Shown in pieces: positions 15,309-23,599 of a DNA stretch of 34,403 nt. The stretch is taken from assembly GCA_903915155.1 (NCBI GenBank), contig CAIWRU010000218.1, positions 1 through 34,403 of the forward strand, read 5' to 3'. Position numbers and translations under genes: made by a program. The stretch's first letter is position 1. Each line of letters starts with the position of its first letter. The stretch is from an uncultured Mucilaginibacter sp. (GTDB taxonomy: Bacteria > Bacteroidota > Bacteroidia > Sphingobacteriales > Sphingobacteriaceae). A model generated the notes under the pieces. It was not told the DNA's origin. It saw nothing but the letters and a program-made list of their open reading frames with translations, and did not search any database.

Positions 15309-16643
15309 TTATTTTACTAATTCTTTAATCGCCTCTTTTACTTTACCAAAATCAAAGCTACCCACCACTTTATAAAAAGCTTCTGTTATTTCCACATTGC
15401 CTAAGTTGCCTATGCTGCCTTCGTGTGTATGGTTTACTTTTTTGTCGGGGTTGAATTCGCCTTTTTCAATGGCAAGGCCAACCTGTTTATAAGCATCGCG
15501 GAATGGTGTGCCGCTTAAAGTTAGGCGGTTAACTTCTTCAACACTAAACAGGTACGCGTATTTTGGGTCGTTTAGTATTTCGGTATTTACGGTTATGTTT
15601 TGCAGCATAAAGGTTGCCATATGCAGGCAATCCTTCAGATCAGTAAATGCAGGGAATAATAATTCCTTAAGCAATTGCAATTCGCGGTGGTAGCCCGATG
15701 GCAGGTTGGTGGTCATCATGGCTACATCGTTTGGCAGGGCCTGGATACGGTTGCATTTGCCGCGCATAATTTCCCAAACATCGGGGTTCTTTTTGTGTGG
15801 CATTATGCTGCTGCCGGTGGTGAGTGTATCCGGGTAGCTTACAAAAGCGAAGTTCTGGCTAAGATATAGCGCCTGGTCCATCGCCATTTTTGCCAGTGTG
15901 GCTGCTATGGATGATAACGCCTGTGCTATTATACGCTCGGTTTTGCCGCGACCCATTTGCGCATAAACGACGTTATAATTTAGGCTATCGAAACCTAATA
16001 GTTGGGTGGTTAACGTACGATTCAATGGGAACGATGAGCCGTAGCCTGCAGCGGAGCCCAGCGGGTTTTTATTGGTGATCTTATAAGCGGCTAATACCAG
16101 TTCCAGGTCATCGGCGAGGCTTTCGGCATAAGCGCCGAACCAAAGGCCGAATGATGATGGCATGGCCACCTGTAAATGGGTGTAGCCCGGCAATAGCACA
16201 TCTTTATGTTTTTCGCTTAGCTCAATCAACTGGCGGAAAAGTATTTCGGTTTCTTCAACTACCTGCTGTAATTCGGTGCGGAAAAACAGTTTTAGGTCGA
16301 CAAGCACCTGGTCGTTACGTGAGCGGCCGCTGTGTATTTTTTTGCCGGCATCACCTATGCGCTGGGTAAGCAGCATTTCCACCTGCGAGTGTACGTCTTC
16401 AACACCCGGCTCGATAGTGAAGTTCTCGTTCTCAATATCCTTATAAATAGCTTTAAGTTCGCGTTGCACCAGTGCAAGGTCATCGGCACTCATTAAGCCA
16501 ATACTTTGCAGCATTTGGGTGTGCGCCAGTGAACCTAATACATCAAAAGCGGCCATTTGGCGGTCGAATTCGGTATCGCGGCCAACGGTAAAGTTTTCTA
16601 CCAGTTTATTAACATCAGTGGTTTTTTGCCAAAGCTTGCTCAT
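15309..16643 (-). CDS. argH: Argininosuccinate lyase
   Basis: A 444-residue cytosolic homotetrameric enzyme that splits argininosuccinate into arginine and fumarate, the last step of arginine synthesis. Seen: KIHSGRSRNDQ (102-112), LPGYTHLQVAMPSSFG with the catalytic His156, and the lyase signature GSSIMPHKKNPD (277-288) on the flexible loop with the catalytic Ser. Slightly shorter at the C-terminus than the E. coli enzyme (457), as expected for this lineage. Downstream are ywbE and DUF1345; upstream, 45 bases away, is the DUF72 gene. An M20 deacylase that may act earlier in the pathway is nearby on the other strand. Confidence 0.97.
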   Translation of the reverse strand: MSKLWQKTTDVNKLVENFTVGRDTEFDRQMAAFDVLGSLAHTQMLQSIGLMSADDLALVQRELKAIYKDIENENFTIEPGVEDVHSQVEMLLTQRIGDAGKKIHSGRSRNDQVLVDLKLFFRTELQQVVEETEILFRQLIELSEKHKDVLLPGYTHLQVAMPSSFGLWFGAYAESLADDLELVLAAYKITNKNPLGSAAGYGSSFPLNRTLTTQLLGFDSLNYNVVYAQMGRGKTERIIAQALSSIAATLAKMAMDQALYLSQNFAFVSYPDTLTTGSSIMPHKKNPDVWEIMRGKCNRIQALPNDVAMMTTNLPSGYHRELQLLKELLFPAFTDLKDCLHMATFMLQNITVNTEILNDPKYAYLFSVEEVNRLTLSGTPFRDAYKQVGLAIEKGEFNPDKKVNHTHEGSIGNLGNVEITEAFYKVVGSFDFGKVKEAIKELVK

Positions 16644-16688
16644 GCTGCAAATATGGGAATTTCTTTTGTGAAGATGGGAAATGAAGCG

Positions 16689-17606
16689 TTAATCAAACAA
16701 ACCTTTGTCCCTATCCATAAATTGCGGGCGCCTAACCGTGGTACCCAGCGCGGCGTTTAGTTTTTCCACCACATAATCAGCCAATTCGGGCGAGTATAGT
16801 TCGTCGTGCTGGTGCATAAAGAACCAAACCGACTTTAAGCCCATTTCCTTCCACTGCTTTATGCGTTCTACCCATTCATCGCACCGGGCGTAATCGCTTT
16901 TGTGCAGGCTGTTGCCTACAAAGCGAATAAAGGCATGTGGGGTAGGTAATTCCATATGCACTACATCGCGGCGACCAGTGGCATCGGTAATTACCGCGCC
17001 TATATTCAGTTCGTGTAAAAGATTAAAGACCTTTGTCCGGTTTTCAGTATCAGCGAACCATTCCTTGTGCCTTAATTCAACAAAAACGGGTACATCTTTG
17101 GGCAGGCTTTCCAGGTAGGCCTTTAGTTCGGGGAAGCTTTTTGGCGTATAGTTGTCGCTCAACTGCAAAAACAGCGGCCCTAATTTATCGCCGAAGGCCA
17201 TAATGCCCTCGTAAAAAGTGGTGGTTATTTCATCGGCATTTTTAAGGCGGCGTATGTGGCTTATGCTTTGCGAAAATTTAGGGCAGAATTTAAAATCGGG
17301 ATTGACATCGGCCTTTTCTTTCCATTTTTGTATGGTAGAAGGTGGATAAACATTGTAAAAGGTGGCATTTAGCTCAATACAATCAAAGTGCTTTGCATAT
17401 TCATCCAAAAAATTGGCATCCTTTGTTTTGGGCGGATAAATTTTCCCCAGCCATTCCTTGCGGCCCCATTTGGCGCAGCCTACATGTACTTTAAATGGTT
17501 CGCTGCTTTTAGCGGCGGTTAGCGTTTTTATGGTTAGTTTCGGGTCGGGAGGTAACGTAAAATCTGCCTCTTCCAGTTCTGCCGGTGTCACTCTGCCAAA
17601 TTCCAT
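16689..17606 (-). CDS. DUF72 (YecE-like) protein
   Basis: A 305-residue protein of the DUF72 TIM-barrel family. Landmarks: HVGCAKWGRKEWLGKIYPP, FDCIELNATFYNVYPPSTIQKW, FKFCPKFSQSISHIRRL, LGPLFLQLSDNYTP, PVFVELRHKEWF, and VWFFMHQHDELYSPELA. The family has no established reaction. A stretch of about 40 residues before the core (PAELEEADFTLPPDPKL) is typical of Bacteroidota members. First gene of a minus-strand run leading into argH. Confidence 0.88.
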   Translation of the reverse strand: MEFGRVTPAELEEADFTLPPDPKLTIKTLTAAKSSEPFKVHVGCAKWGRKEWLGKIYPPKTKDANFLDEYAKHFDCIELNATFYNVYPPSTIQKWKEKADVNPDFKFCPKFSQSISHIRRLKNADEITTTFYEGIMAFGDKLGPLFLQLSDNYTPKSFPELKAYLESLPKDVPVFVELRHKEWFADTENRTKVFNLLHELNIGAVITDATGRRDVVHMELPTPHAFIRFVGNSLHKSDYARCDEWVERIKQWKEMGLKSVWFFMHQHDELYSPELADYVVEKLNAALGTTVRRPQFMDRDKGLFD

Positions 17607-17658
17607 ATTACTTTGCGGTTGTTATTTTATAATTCGCAAATTAGTTTTTAAACGTAAA

Positions 17659-19275
17659 TTAACCCAATAAATCAACCTTAAATTCCGGCTTTAATCTTTT
17701 CTTCGACGCCTGCTCATAGGCATACGCCAGCTTAATAATATCACCTTCTTTATAAGCCGTGCTAATAAATGATACCCCTACCGGTAAATCGTGTGATGCG
17801 CCCATAGGCACGGTAATATGCGGGTAACCTGCCATTGCAGCCGGGGTTGAAAAGCCGAAGCCGTTATCATAATCGCCGTTCACCAGGTCAATACAACAGG
17901 CAAAGCCGTTAGTGGGTGCAACAATGGCGTCCAGATTATTATCCTTCATTATTTTATCAATGGCAGTACGCGTAATGCCTGTTGTTTTTTTAACGGAATC
18001 CAAATATTCTTTGCTGTTCAGGTCGCCTTTAGCCTGTGCATCATCCATTATTTCCTGTTTAAAAAATGGCATCGTCTTAGCTTCGTTGGCTTTGTTAAAG
18101 GCCATCACATCTGCCAGCGATTTCATTTTTGAATTTGCCGTACTTAAATATTTATTTAAGCCATCTTTAAATTCATATAGTAGTACCTGATACTCGGATG
18201 CTCCAATAGGTTTCAATTCCTTAACAAGCTCTACTATAACAATAGTAGCTCCTTTGCTTTGCATTGTATCAACAGCTTTTTGAAATAAAGCGTTCATAGC
18301 GGGATTGATCTTCAACGCTGTTTTTTCAACGCCTATACGTTTACCATGTAAGCCATTTATATCTAAAAATTTGGTATAATCGGCTTCAACCTTATTGTTT
18401 TTGGTGTAGGTATCATCGGGGTCGGCGCCAGCTAATATGCCTAATAGGATCGCTGTATCCTTAACCGTACGCGTCATTGGGCCGGCGGTATCTTGTGTTT
18501 TTGATATAGGCACAATTCCCGAACGGCTCAACAAACCCACAGTTGGTTTAATACCCACAATGCCGTTAACCGATGCCGGGGACACCACTGAACCATCGGT
18601 TTCAGTCCCTATACCTATAGCGCAAAGGTTTGCTGCAACTGCGGTACCCGTGCCAGCGCTTGAGCCACTGGGGTTACGGTCGAGGATGTAAGGCATTTTT
18701 GTTTGGCCGCCCTTGCAGCTCCAGCCGCTGCACGAGCGTGTGGACCTGAAGTTTGCCCATTCGCTCAGGTTGGTTTTACCCAATATCACCGCCCCGGCTT
18801 CGCGCAGTTTGTTGATGATAAAGGCATCTTTAGCTGCAAAATTATCGGCCAAAGCCAATGAACCTGCCGTGGTGGCCACTTTATCTTTTGTGTTGATGTT
18901 ATCTTTTATCAAAACTGGTATGCCATGCAAAGGGCCGCGTACTTTGCCGTTATCGCGTTCCTTGTCAAGGTCTGCGGCCATGTCCAGCGCGTTGGGGTTT
19001 AGTTCGATAACCGCGTTTAGTTTGGGGCCGTTTTTATCAATATCATTAATGCGGGTTAAATACAACTGCGTTATGGCGTGCGAAGTATATTCCTTGCTCT
19101 GCATTTTTTGTTGTAGTATATCAATGGTCGCCTCGTTCAAAGCAAAATCGTCGGTAGCCTTAGTATCAGTGCCTTCATCTTTTTTTTCGGGAGCTGGCGC
19201 GCATGAATTTAAACTTAAAGCCGATAGCGCAACGCCTGCAACGGCGCTGGCCTTAATGAAATTTCTTCTTTGCAT
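17659..19275 (-). CDS. Amidase-signature enzyme, exported lipoprotein
   Basis: A 538-residue Ser-cisSer-Lys amidase. Catalytic elements: Lys124 in VLIKDNI, the cis-Ser region NPSGSSAGTGTA (Ser205/206), and the probable nucleophile Ser229 in TETDGSVVSPASVNG. The N-terminus MQRRNFIKASAVAGVALSALSLNSC has a twin-Arg motif (RRNFIK) and a lipobox ending at Cys25, so it is probably exported folded by Tat and lipid-anchored. Relatives hydrolyse diverse amides, including peptide amides; the substrate is unknown. Divergent from sdpR-sdpI, with 132 bases between the starts. Confidence 0.9.
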   Translation of the reverse strand: MQRRNFIKASAVAGVALSALSLNSCAPAPEKKDEGTDTKATDDFALNEATIDILQQKMQSKEYTSHAITQLYLTRINDIDKNGPKLNAVIELNPNALDMAADLDKERDNGKVRGPLHGIPVLIKDNINTKDKVATTAGSLALADNFAAKDAFIINKLREAGAVILGKTNLSEWANFRSTRSCSGWSCKGGQTKMPYILDRNPSGSSAGTGTAVAANLCAIGIGTETDGSVVSPASVNGIVGIKPTVGLLSRSGIVPISKTQDTAGPMTRTVKDTAILLGILAGADPDDTYTKNNKVEADYTKFLDINGLHGKRIGVEKTALKINPAMNALFQKAVDTMQSKGATIVIVELVKELKPIGASEYQVLLYEFKDGLNKYLSTANSKMKSLADVMAFNKANEAKTMPFFKQEIMDDAQAKGDLNSKEYLDSVKKTTGITRTAIDKIMKDNNLDAIVAPTNGFACCIDLVNGDYDNGFGFSTPAAMAGYPHITVPMGASHDLPVGVSFISTAYKEGDIIKLAYAYEQASKKRLKPEFKVDLLG

Positions 19276-19371
19276 AATGTAGTGTTTACAAACCTGTTAC
19301 AAGTAACAAAATTTTGCCGGGATAAATATTATCTGCCCTGAAAAATATTAATCATTTGCATTTTCAAAAAG

Positions 19372-19393
19372 TATTTAGATATTTGTCTAAATA
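19372..19393 (+). promoter_or_regulatory. Candidate SdpR operator
   Basis: TATTTAGA (19372-19379), spacer TATTTG, TCTAAATA (19386-19393): a perfect 8-6-8 inverted repeat ending 14 bases before the sdpR start. The spacer contains a -7-like GATATTTG, so an ArsR-type dimer bound here would block transcription. Confidence 0.65.
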
Positions 19394-19407
19394 TATAATT
19401 GTACATA

Positions 19408-19677
19408 TTGAACGCCCTGTTTAAAGCACTTAACGACCCTACGCGACGCGAAATACTTGAGTTATTCAAAGATAAAGATCTTACAGCAGGTGAAATTGCC
19501 GATAAGTTCAGCATTTCAAAGCCAAGCATATCGCATCACCTCGACTTGCTCCGGCAGGCTGGACTGGTGGTATCGGTTAAAGAGGGGCAGTTTATTTACT
19601 ATTCATTAAGCACCACGGTAATGGATGAAATATTGAAGTGGATAATGCAATTTAAAGATCAAAAAAAAGATATATGA
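19408..19677 (+). CDS. sdpR: ArsR-family autorepressor (SdpR-like)
   Basis: An 89-residue winged-helix repressor. The frame has no ATG. Two TTG codons (19399 and 19408) are available, and the second gives (M)NALFKALNDPTRREILELF, which matches the usual N-terminus of this family, so I take 19408. Seen: ALNDPTRREIL, the recognition region TAGEIADKFSISKPSISHHLDLLRQAGLV, and the wing EGQFIYYSL. No metal-binding ELCVCDL motif, as expected for SdpR rather than metal-sensing ArsR. It overlaps sdpI by four bases (ATGA). In Bacillus, SdpI captures SdpR at the membrane to relieve repression; the same pairing is inferred here. Confidence 0.87.
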   Translation: MNALFKALNDPTRREILELFKDKDLTAGEIADKFSISKPSISHHLDLLRQAGLVVSVKEGQFIYYSLSTTVMDEILKWIMQFKDQKKDI

Positions 19678-20333
19678 AGAAGTTTACTTATGTGGATCTG
19701 CTGGCATTGGTTATTGCTTTAGTGCCACTTGTTTATCTGGAATCGGTTTATACATCGTTACCTGCTATTGTGCCTATGCATTATGGCGCTGATGGCAAGC
19801 CAAATGGTTTTGGCCCTAAGAGCGAATTATTTGTATTGCAGGCGATATTAATAGGCACATCAATACTTGTGTACCTGCTGATGAAGTTCCTGCCTTCCAT
19901 CGACCCTAAAAAGCAGGTGAAATATGGCGAACAAACATTTCAGAAACTGGGTATGGGTATCATCGTATTTTTCGCGGCCCTTAGCTTGGTTATCACCTAT
20001 GCTACTGTAAACCATACGTTACAGGTAAATAAGTTGCTGCTACCGTTAAGCGGTTTATTATTTGTGTTTTTAGGCAACATAATGCACAGCATAAAGCCAA
20101 ATTATTTTGCCGGGGTGCGTACCCCGTGGACGCTGGAAGACGAAGGCAACTGGCGCGCAACGCATCGTTTGGCTGGTAAAGTGTGGGTCGCAGGCGGTAT
20201 TATTGTTACCATTGCCATGCTGGCGTTACCTGAAAAAGCTGACGTATTTGTGTTTTTGCCCAGTATCCTCATCATGGCATTTATACCTATAATTTATTCG
20301 TACATCTATTTTAAAAAGCACGGGGTTAAATAA
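19674..20333 (+). CDS. sdpI: SdpI-like immunity/signal membrane protein
   Basis: A 219-residue membrane protein with about six hydrophobic helices. The first part is a DUF1648-like segment (LPAIVPMHYGADGKPNGFGPKSELF) and the second is the SdpI signature KPNYFAGVRTPWTLEDEGNWRATHRLAGKVWVAGG. In Bacillus subtilis SdpI confers immunity to the SdpC cannibalism toxin and sequesters SdpR. No SdpC-like toxin or SdpAB maturation gene is in the window, so the inducing signal is unknown. Translated from the same mRNA as sdpR, with ATGA coupling. Confidence 0.9.
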   Translation: MKKFTYVDLLALVIALVPLVYLESVYTSLPAIVPMHYGADGKPNGFGPKSELFVLQAILIGTSILVYLLMKFLPSIDPKKQVKYGEQTFQKLGMGIIVFFAALSLVITYATVNHTLQVNKLLLPLSGLLFVFLGNIMHSIKPNYFAGVRTPWTLEDEGNWRATHRLAGKVWVAGGIIVTIAMLALPEKADVFVFLPSILIMAFIPIIYSYIYFKKHGVK

Positions 20334-20410
20334 AAGCTATATCGGGGTAATTTCTTAATTTTCGCAACGTTTAAAATTGTGATCAAAAGAATTTCTATCC
20401 TGTAAAAACC

Positions 20411-21307
20411 ATGTTCAAAATAGTAAAACCGGCCTTAGCTGTACTGCTTCTTTTAACCATAAATACCACCTTCGCGCAGCAAAATAAATTACGCGATGAA
20501 ATAGCCGAGCTGGCAAAACCTGCAAAGGGAATAGTGGGCGTATCGGTTTTAGGTTTGGAAGACCGCGACACGCTGAATTATAATGGCAACGCGCGCCTGG
20601 TGATGCACAGCGTGATGAAATTTCCTATTGCATTGGCTGTTTTACATTTGGTTGATTCGGGTGTGATGACGTTGGACCAAACCATCCATATTAAAAAGAA
20701 AGACCTGCCGAAAACTTATAGTCCGCTGCGTGATAAATACCCTGATGGTAATGTTGATGTGAGCGTACGCGATTTGCTGAGCTATATGGTATCGCAAAGT
20801 GATAATGATGCCTGTGACATTTTATTGAAAAAGCTTGGCGGCCCCGACCAGGTAGAGGATTATCTGCATATGATAAAAATACGCGGGATAAACATTGAAG
20901 CATCGGAAGGGGATATGGCCAAAGCATGGGAGGTGCAATATACCAATTGGTGCAAGCCTGTTGATATGGTTAAGTTGCTTGATAATTTTTATAACGGAAA
21001 GATACTGTTGCCAACCAGCAGGGACTTTTTGTATAAAATAATGACTGGGACCACCACCGGCCCGAAGCGCATAAAAGGCCTGTTGCCCGAGGGAACTGTG
21101 GTTGCGCATAAAACAGGAACATCACCAACTAACGCCGCAGGGTTATCGCCGGCAACAAATGATGTTGGTATAATAACTCTTCCTGATGGTAAGCATATAG
21201 CAATAGCTGTGTTTGTTTGTAATTCAACTGCGGACGAGGTTACACGGGAAGAAGTGATAGCGAAAATAGCGAAAGCGGTTTACGATCACGAGGTATTAAA
21301 AAAGTAG
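20411..21307 (+). CDS. Class A beta-lactamase, subclass A2-like
   Basis: A 298-residue periplasmic serine beta-lactamase. Signal peptide 1-22 (..NTTFAQ). Active-site elements: Ser67-Val-Met-Lys70, SDN at 130-132, Glu166 in the omega loop, and Lys234-Thr-Gly followed by Thr-Ser. The longer omega loop (EGDMAKAWEVQYTNW) and VMHSVMKFPIALAVL resemble the CfxA/CepA/PER branch found in Bacteroidota. The residue equivalent to Asn170 appears to be Ala, where relatives have Asn or His. Stand-alone gene with no visible regulator. The spectrum of hydrolysis cannot be read from sequence. Confidence 0.92.
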   Translation: MFKIVKPALAVLLLLTINTTFAQQNKLRDEIAELAKPAKGIVGVSVLGLEDRDTLNYNGNARLVMHSVMKFPIALAVLHLVDSGVMTLDQTIHIKKKDLPKTYSPLRDKYPDGNVDVSVRDLLSYMVSQSDNDACDILLKKLGGPDQVEDYLHMIKIRGINIEASEGDMAKAWEVQYTNWCKPVDMVKLLDNFYNGKILLPTSRDFLYKIMTGTTTGPKRIKGLLPEGTVVAHKTGTSPTNAAGLSPATNDVGIITLPDGKHIAIAVFVCNSTADEVTREEVIAKIAKAVYDHEVLKK

Positions 21308-21378
21308 AGACGCGATACTTCGCGTCTCTTGTAATGATGTAACGATTTGATTGGAGACGCAAAGTATTGCGTCTCTAC
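21304..21378. repeat. GAGACGCAA palindromic repeat, copy 3 (double)
   Basis: 21304-21328 and the complement of 21354-21378 agree at 23 of 25 positions; each arm is also a hairpin (AGAGACGCG..CGCGTCTCT and GAGACGCAA..TTGCGTCTC). It overlaps the beta-lactamase stop codon and separates it from the convergent methyltransferase, so it could act as a shared terminator. Confidence 0.85.
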
Positions 21379-21383
21379 AGAAG

Positions 21384-22091
21384 TTATATTACCGCTGTTT
21401 CAATATCAGCATCTCTAAAGCCACCGAAAACGGCGAAGCTCAGGTTTTTATAAAAGCAATCTACTTCGTTAAAACTGGCTTTTTCCAGCATTTTTAGTTG
21501 TTTTTCAAGGGGTGCCAGCCTGTCGAGCTTGGTACGTTCAAAGGCTTGTATAAGGGCATCATGCTCAAGCCCTGAGTGCGACACCGTTTCGCGCCATTGG
21601 TATTTGTACAGGCTATCAAACAGCATGGTACGGCCGGTAACCTGGTCGGCGTTAATGAACAGGCCGCCTTCGTTCAGGGCCGCGTAAATATTAGTGTATA
21701 GTTTTTGCTTATCGGCATCGGTAAGGTGATGTATGGCAAGGCCCGAGATAATAATATCAAATTTGCCGGGTATCTTATCAGTTGCCAGGTCGAGTTCGAT
21801 AAAATCAAAATTATCACGGCCCTGGAAACGGGTACGTGCTACAGATAGCATGGGATCGGAAATATCGGCCAACGTAAAGTGTAGGTGCGGATTTTGCTCG
21901 TACACAAACTGCGAGAACAGGCCGGTGCCCGCGCCAATATCCAATACAGTTTTGGCATTTGCCACACTTTTTATCAGCGGCAGGCCGGCGCGGTAAAAAT
22001 CATCAAAACAGGGGATAAGATACTTGCGCTGGGAATCGTATTTTTTTGATACGTTGCCAAATTGCTGCTTTACATCGTCAATTAAAATCAT
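21384..22091 (-). CDS. Class I SAM-dependent methyltransferase
   Basis: A 235-residue Rossmann-fold methyltransferase, cytosolic. Motif I is VLDIGAGTGLFSQF (49-62), motif II ends in Asp of FTLADISD, motif III/IV region is FDIIISGLAIHHLTD, followed by LNEGGLFINAD. The C-terminal part (LDRLAPLEKQLKMLEKASFNEVDCFYKNLSFAVFGGFR) is the usual cap of this type. Small-molecule acceptor likely; identity unknown. Convergent with the beta-lactamase. Confidence 0.85.
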   Translation of the reverse strand: MILIDDVKQQFGNVSKKYDSQRKYLIPCFDDFYRAGLPLIKSVANAKTVLDIGAGTGLFSQFVYEQNPHLHFTLADISDPMLSVARTRFQGRDNFDFIELDLATDKIPGKFDIIISGLAIHHLTDADKQKLYTNIYAALNEGGLFINADQVTGRTMLFDSLYKYQWRETVSHSGLEHDALIQAFERTKLDRLAPLEKQLKMLEKASFNEVDCFYKNLSFAVFGGFRDADIETAVI

Positions 22092-22183
22092 GATAGGTAT
22101 AAATTAAGTCAAGGTTAAAAAAGGTATCTATGTTATTAAAAAGCAAACCGGATTTTTGTTTTATCCCTGTTGATTTTTATTCG

Positions 22184-23449
22184 CTATTTTAATATTTCAT
22201 TCGCCAGTAGCTTCGTGCCATCAACTTTGCCGGTGTAGGTTAATCCCAATATTTGGTTTATTAACGGAAACACATTAACATTTTCAAATGGCGCAATGGT
22301 CAAATGGTTTTTAAAAGCAGGCCCCCATGCATAAAAGGTGGCATGCATATCTTTAACAACGGTAGCGTCGTAGCCATGCCAACCGATGGTGGTAAATTTT
22401 GTATTATACAGGTTAAACACTTTTGGCCAGTTGGGGATCAGCACAATATCGCCAATGCGGTTAAGCCTGTCATCCGTTGCACCGTAGTGCAATTTTGCAG
22501 GCACATTAGTTTTAAGGTATACGGCATAATCAGCGGTTTGGTTGCTTAGTAGTTGATTATAAGTGTCTTGTATATATTTGGGGTCCTTAGCATATAGTTC
22601 AACCAGCAGCCCATCGCCCGATACGATGAATTTTGAGGTATCGATACCAGTAGGTGGAGGAATGGGATTATCGATGTCGGGTTTGGTCATGCCGTGATCT
22701 GATACAAACACGTAATTTACATTAAGCCCGGTGGTTTTAACCGCTTTAGTAAGTTCATAAACCGATGAATCGACGAGGTGCACGGCTTCGGCTACTTCGG
22801 GCGAATTGGGCCCGTATTTGTGGCCCTGGTGATCGACCTGCGGAAAGTAAAAGGTGATAAGGTGCGGGCGTTTTTCGGGTGGCATGCTTAGCCAGTTTAC
22901 CACGGTTTGTATACGATCGTGGATGTTTATTTTTTCGTTGTAGCGATAATAATAAGTGGGGCGGATGCCTTGCACCGCGGCTTCTGATCCTACCCAGTAA
23001 AAGCTTGCCGATAACATTTTTTGCTGCTCGGCCAATACCCAAAGCGGCGTTCCACCATTGTACCAAACGGCATCGGTAGAAGTTTTGCCTTTATAGTTAA
23101 AGAATTGTTTGGTGCTGGCATCATAAAAAGAATTACCAACCAGTCCCTCATGTGATGGATATAAACCGGTAACTATGCTGTAATGGTTAGGAAAAGTAAC
23201 CGAGGGGAACGATGGTAGCATTGATTCGGCGCGCACGCCATCACCACTTAGATCGAGCAAATGTTGGGCATGGTACAACTGGGCGTAGTCCCACCGGAAA
23301 CCATCGGCAGAAATTAATATTACATAAGGCTTTTTTTGCTATTCGGGGCTGTTTTCGCGGTCGGGGATGACTTTTTGTGTAGTATCGACCTGGCAAAATG
23401 CGATTGTTGAAGTCAACAGTAAAAGTAAAAGGGCGGAGTATTTTCTCAT
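22184..23449 (-). pseudogene. Type I phosphodiesterase (ENPP-like), interrupted by amber codon
   Basis: An alkaline-phosphatase-superfamily phosphodiesterase/nucleotide pyrophosphatase (PF01663 type), 421 codons if read from the ATG at 23449. The N-terminus MRKYSALLLLLLTSTIAFCQ is a signal peptide. Codon 37 is TAG (23341-23339), in frame, within NSPE*QKKPYVILISADG; after it the frame continues intact. The part after the stop includes the metal Asp of ISADGFRWDY, the nucleophile Thr in FPSVTFPNHYSIVTG, FPQVDHQGHKYG and VFVSDHGM. Initiation at the next Met (23278) would lose both the signal and the metal Asp. One C-to-T change from a Gln codon explains it. A -7 box (23475-23468) is still present. 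Confidence 0.85.
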
Positions 23450-23467
23450 GGGGTATTTTTTGATATT

Positions 23468-23475
23468 CAAATTTA
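23468..23475 (-). promoter_or_regulatory. Possible -7 box of the phosphodiesterase gene
   Basis: Minus strand TAAATTTG matches TAnnTTTG, 19 bases before the ATG at 23449. Confidence 0.4.
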
Positions 23476-23599
23476 GCGAAATAGAGTTAGGGAATTGTTA
23501 AGCATTATGCATCCTGACCGATTTTAACCTAATGTAATATGATTTTTGCATCATTATTCATCACCCCAAAAAATACCTACCTTGTTTTGCATAAACACT

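Noticed and set aside
18713-19282. Plus-strand frame of 189 codons
   Set aside because: Antisense to a well-supported amidase; its Leu/Ser-rich composition is what the opposite strand of such a gene gives.
22184-23278. Intact 364-residue phosphodiesterase starting at 23278
   Set aside because: It would lack the signal peptide and the metal-binding Asp of ISADG, so the gene is better read as interrupted.
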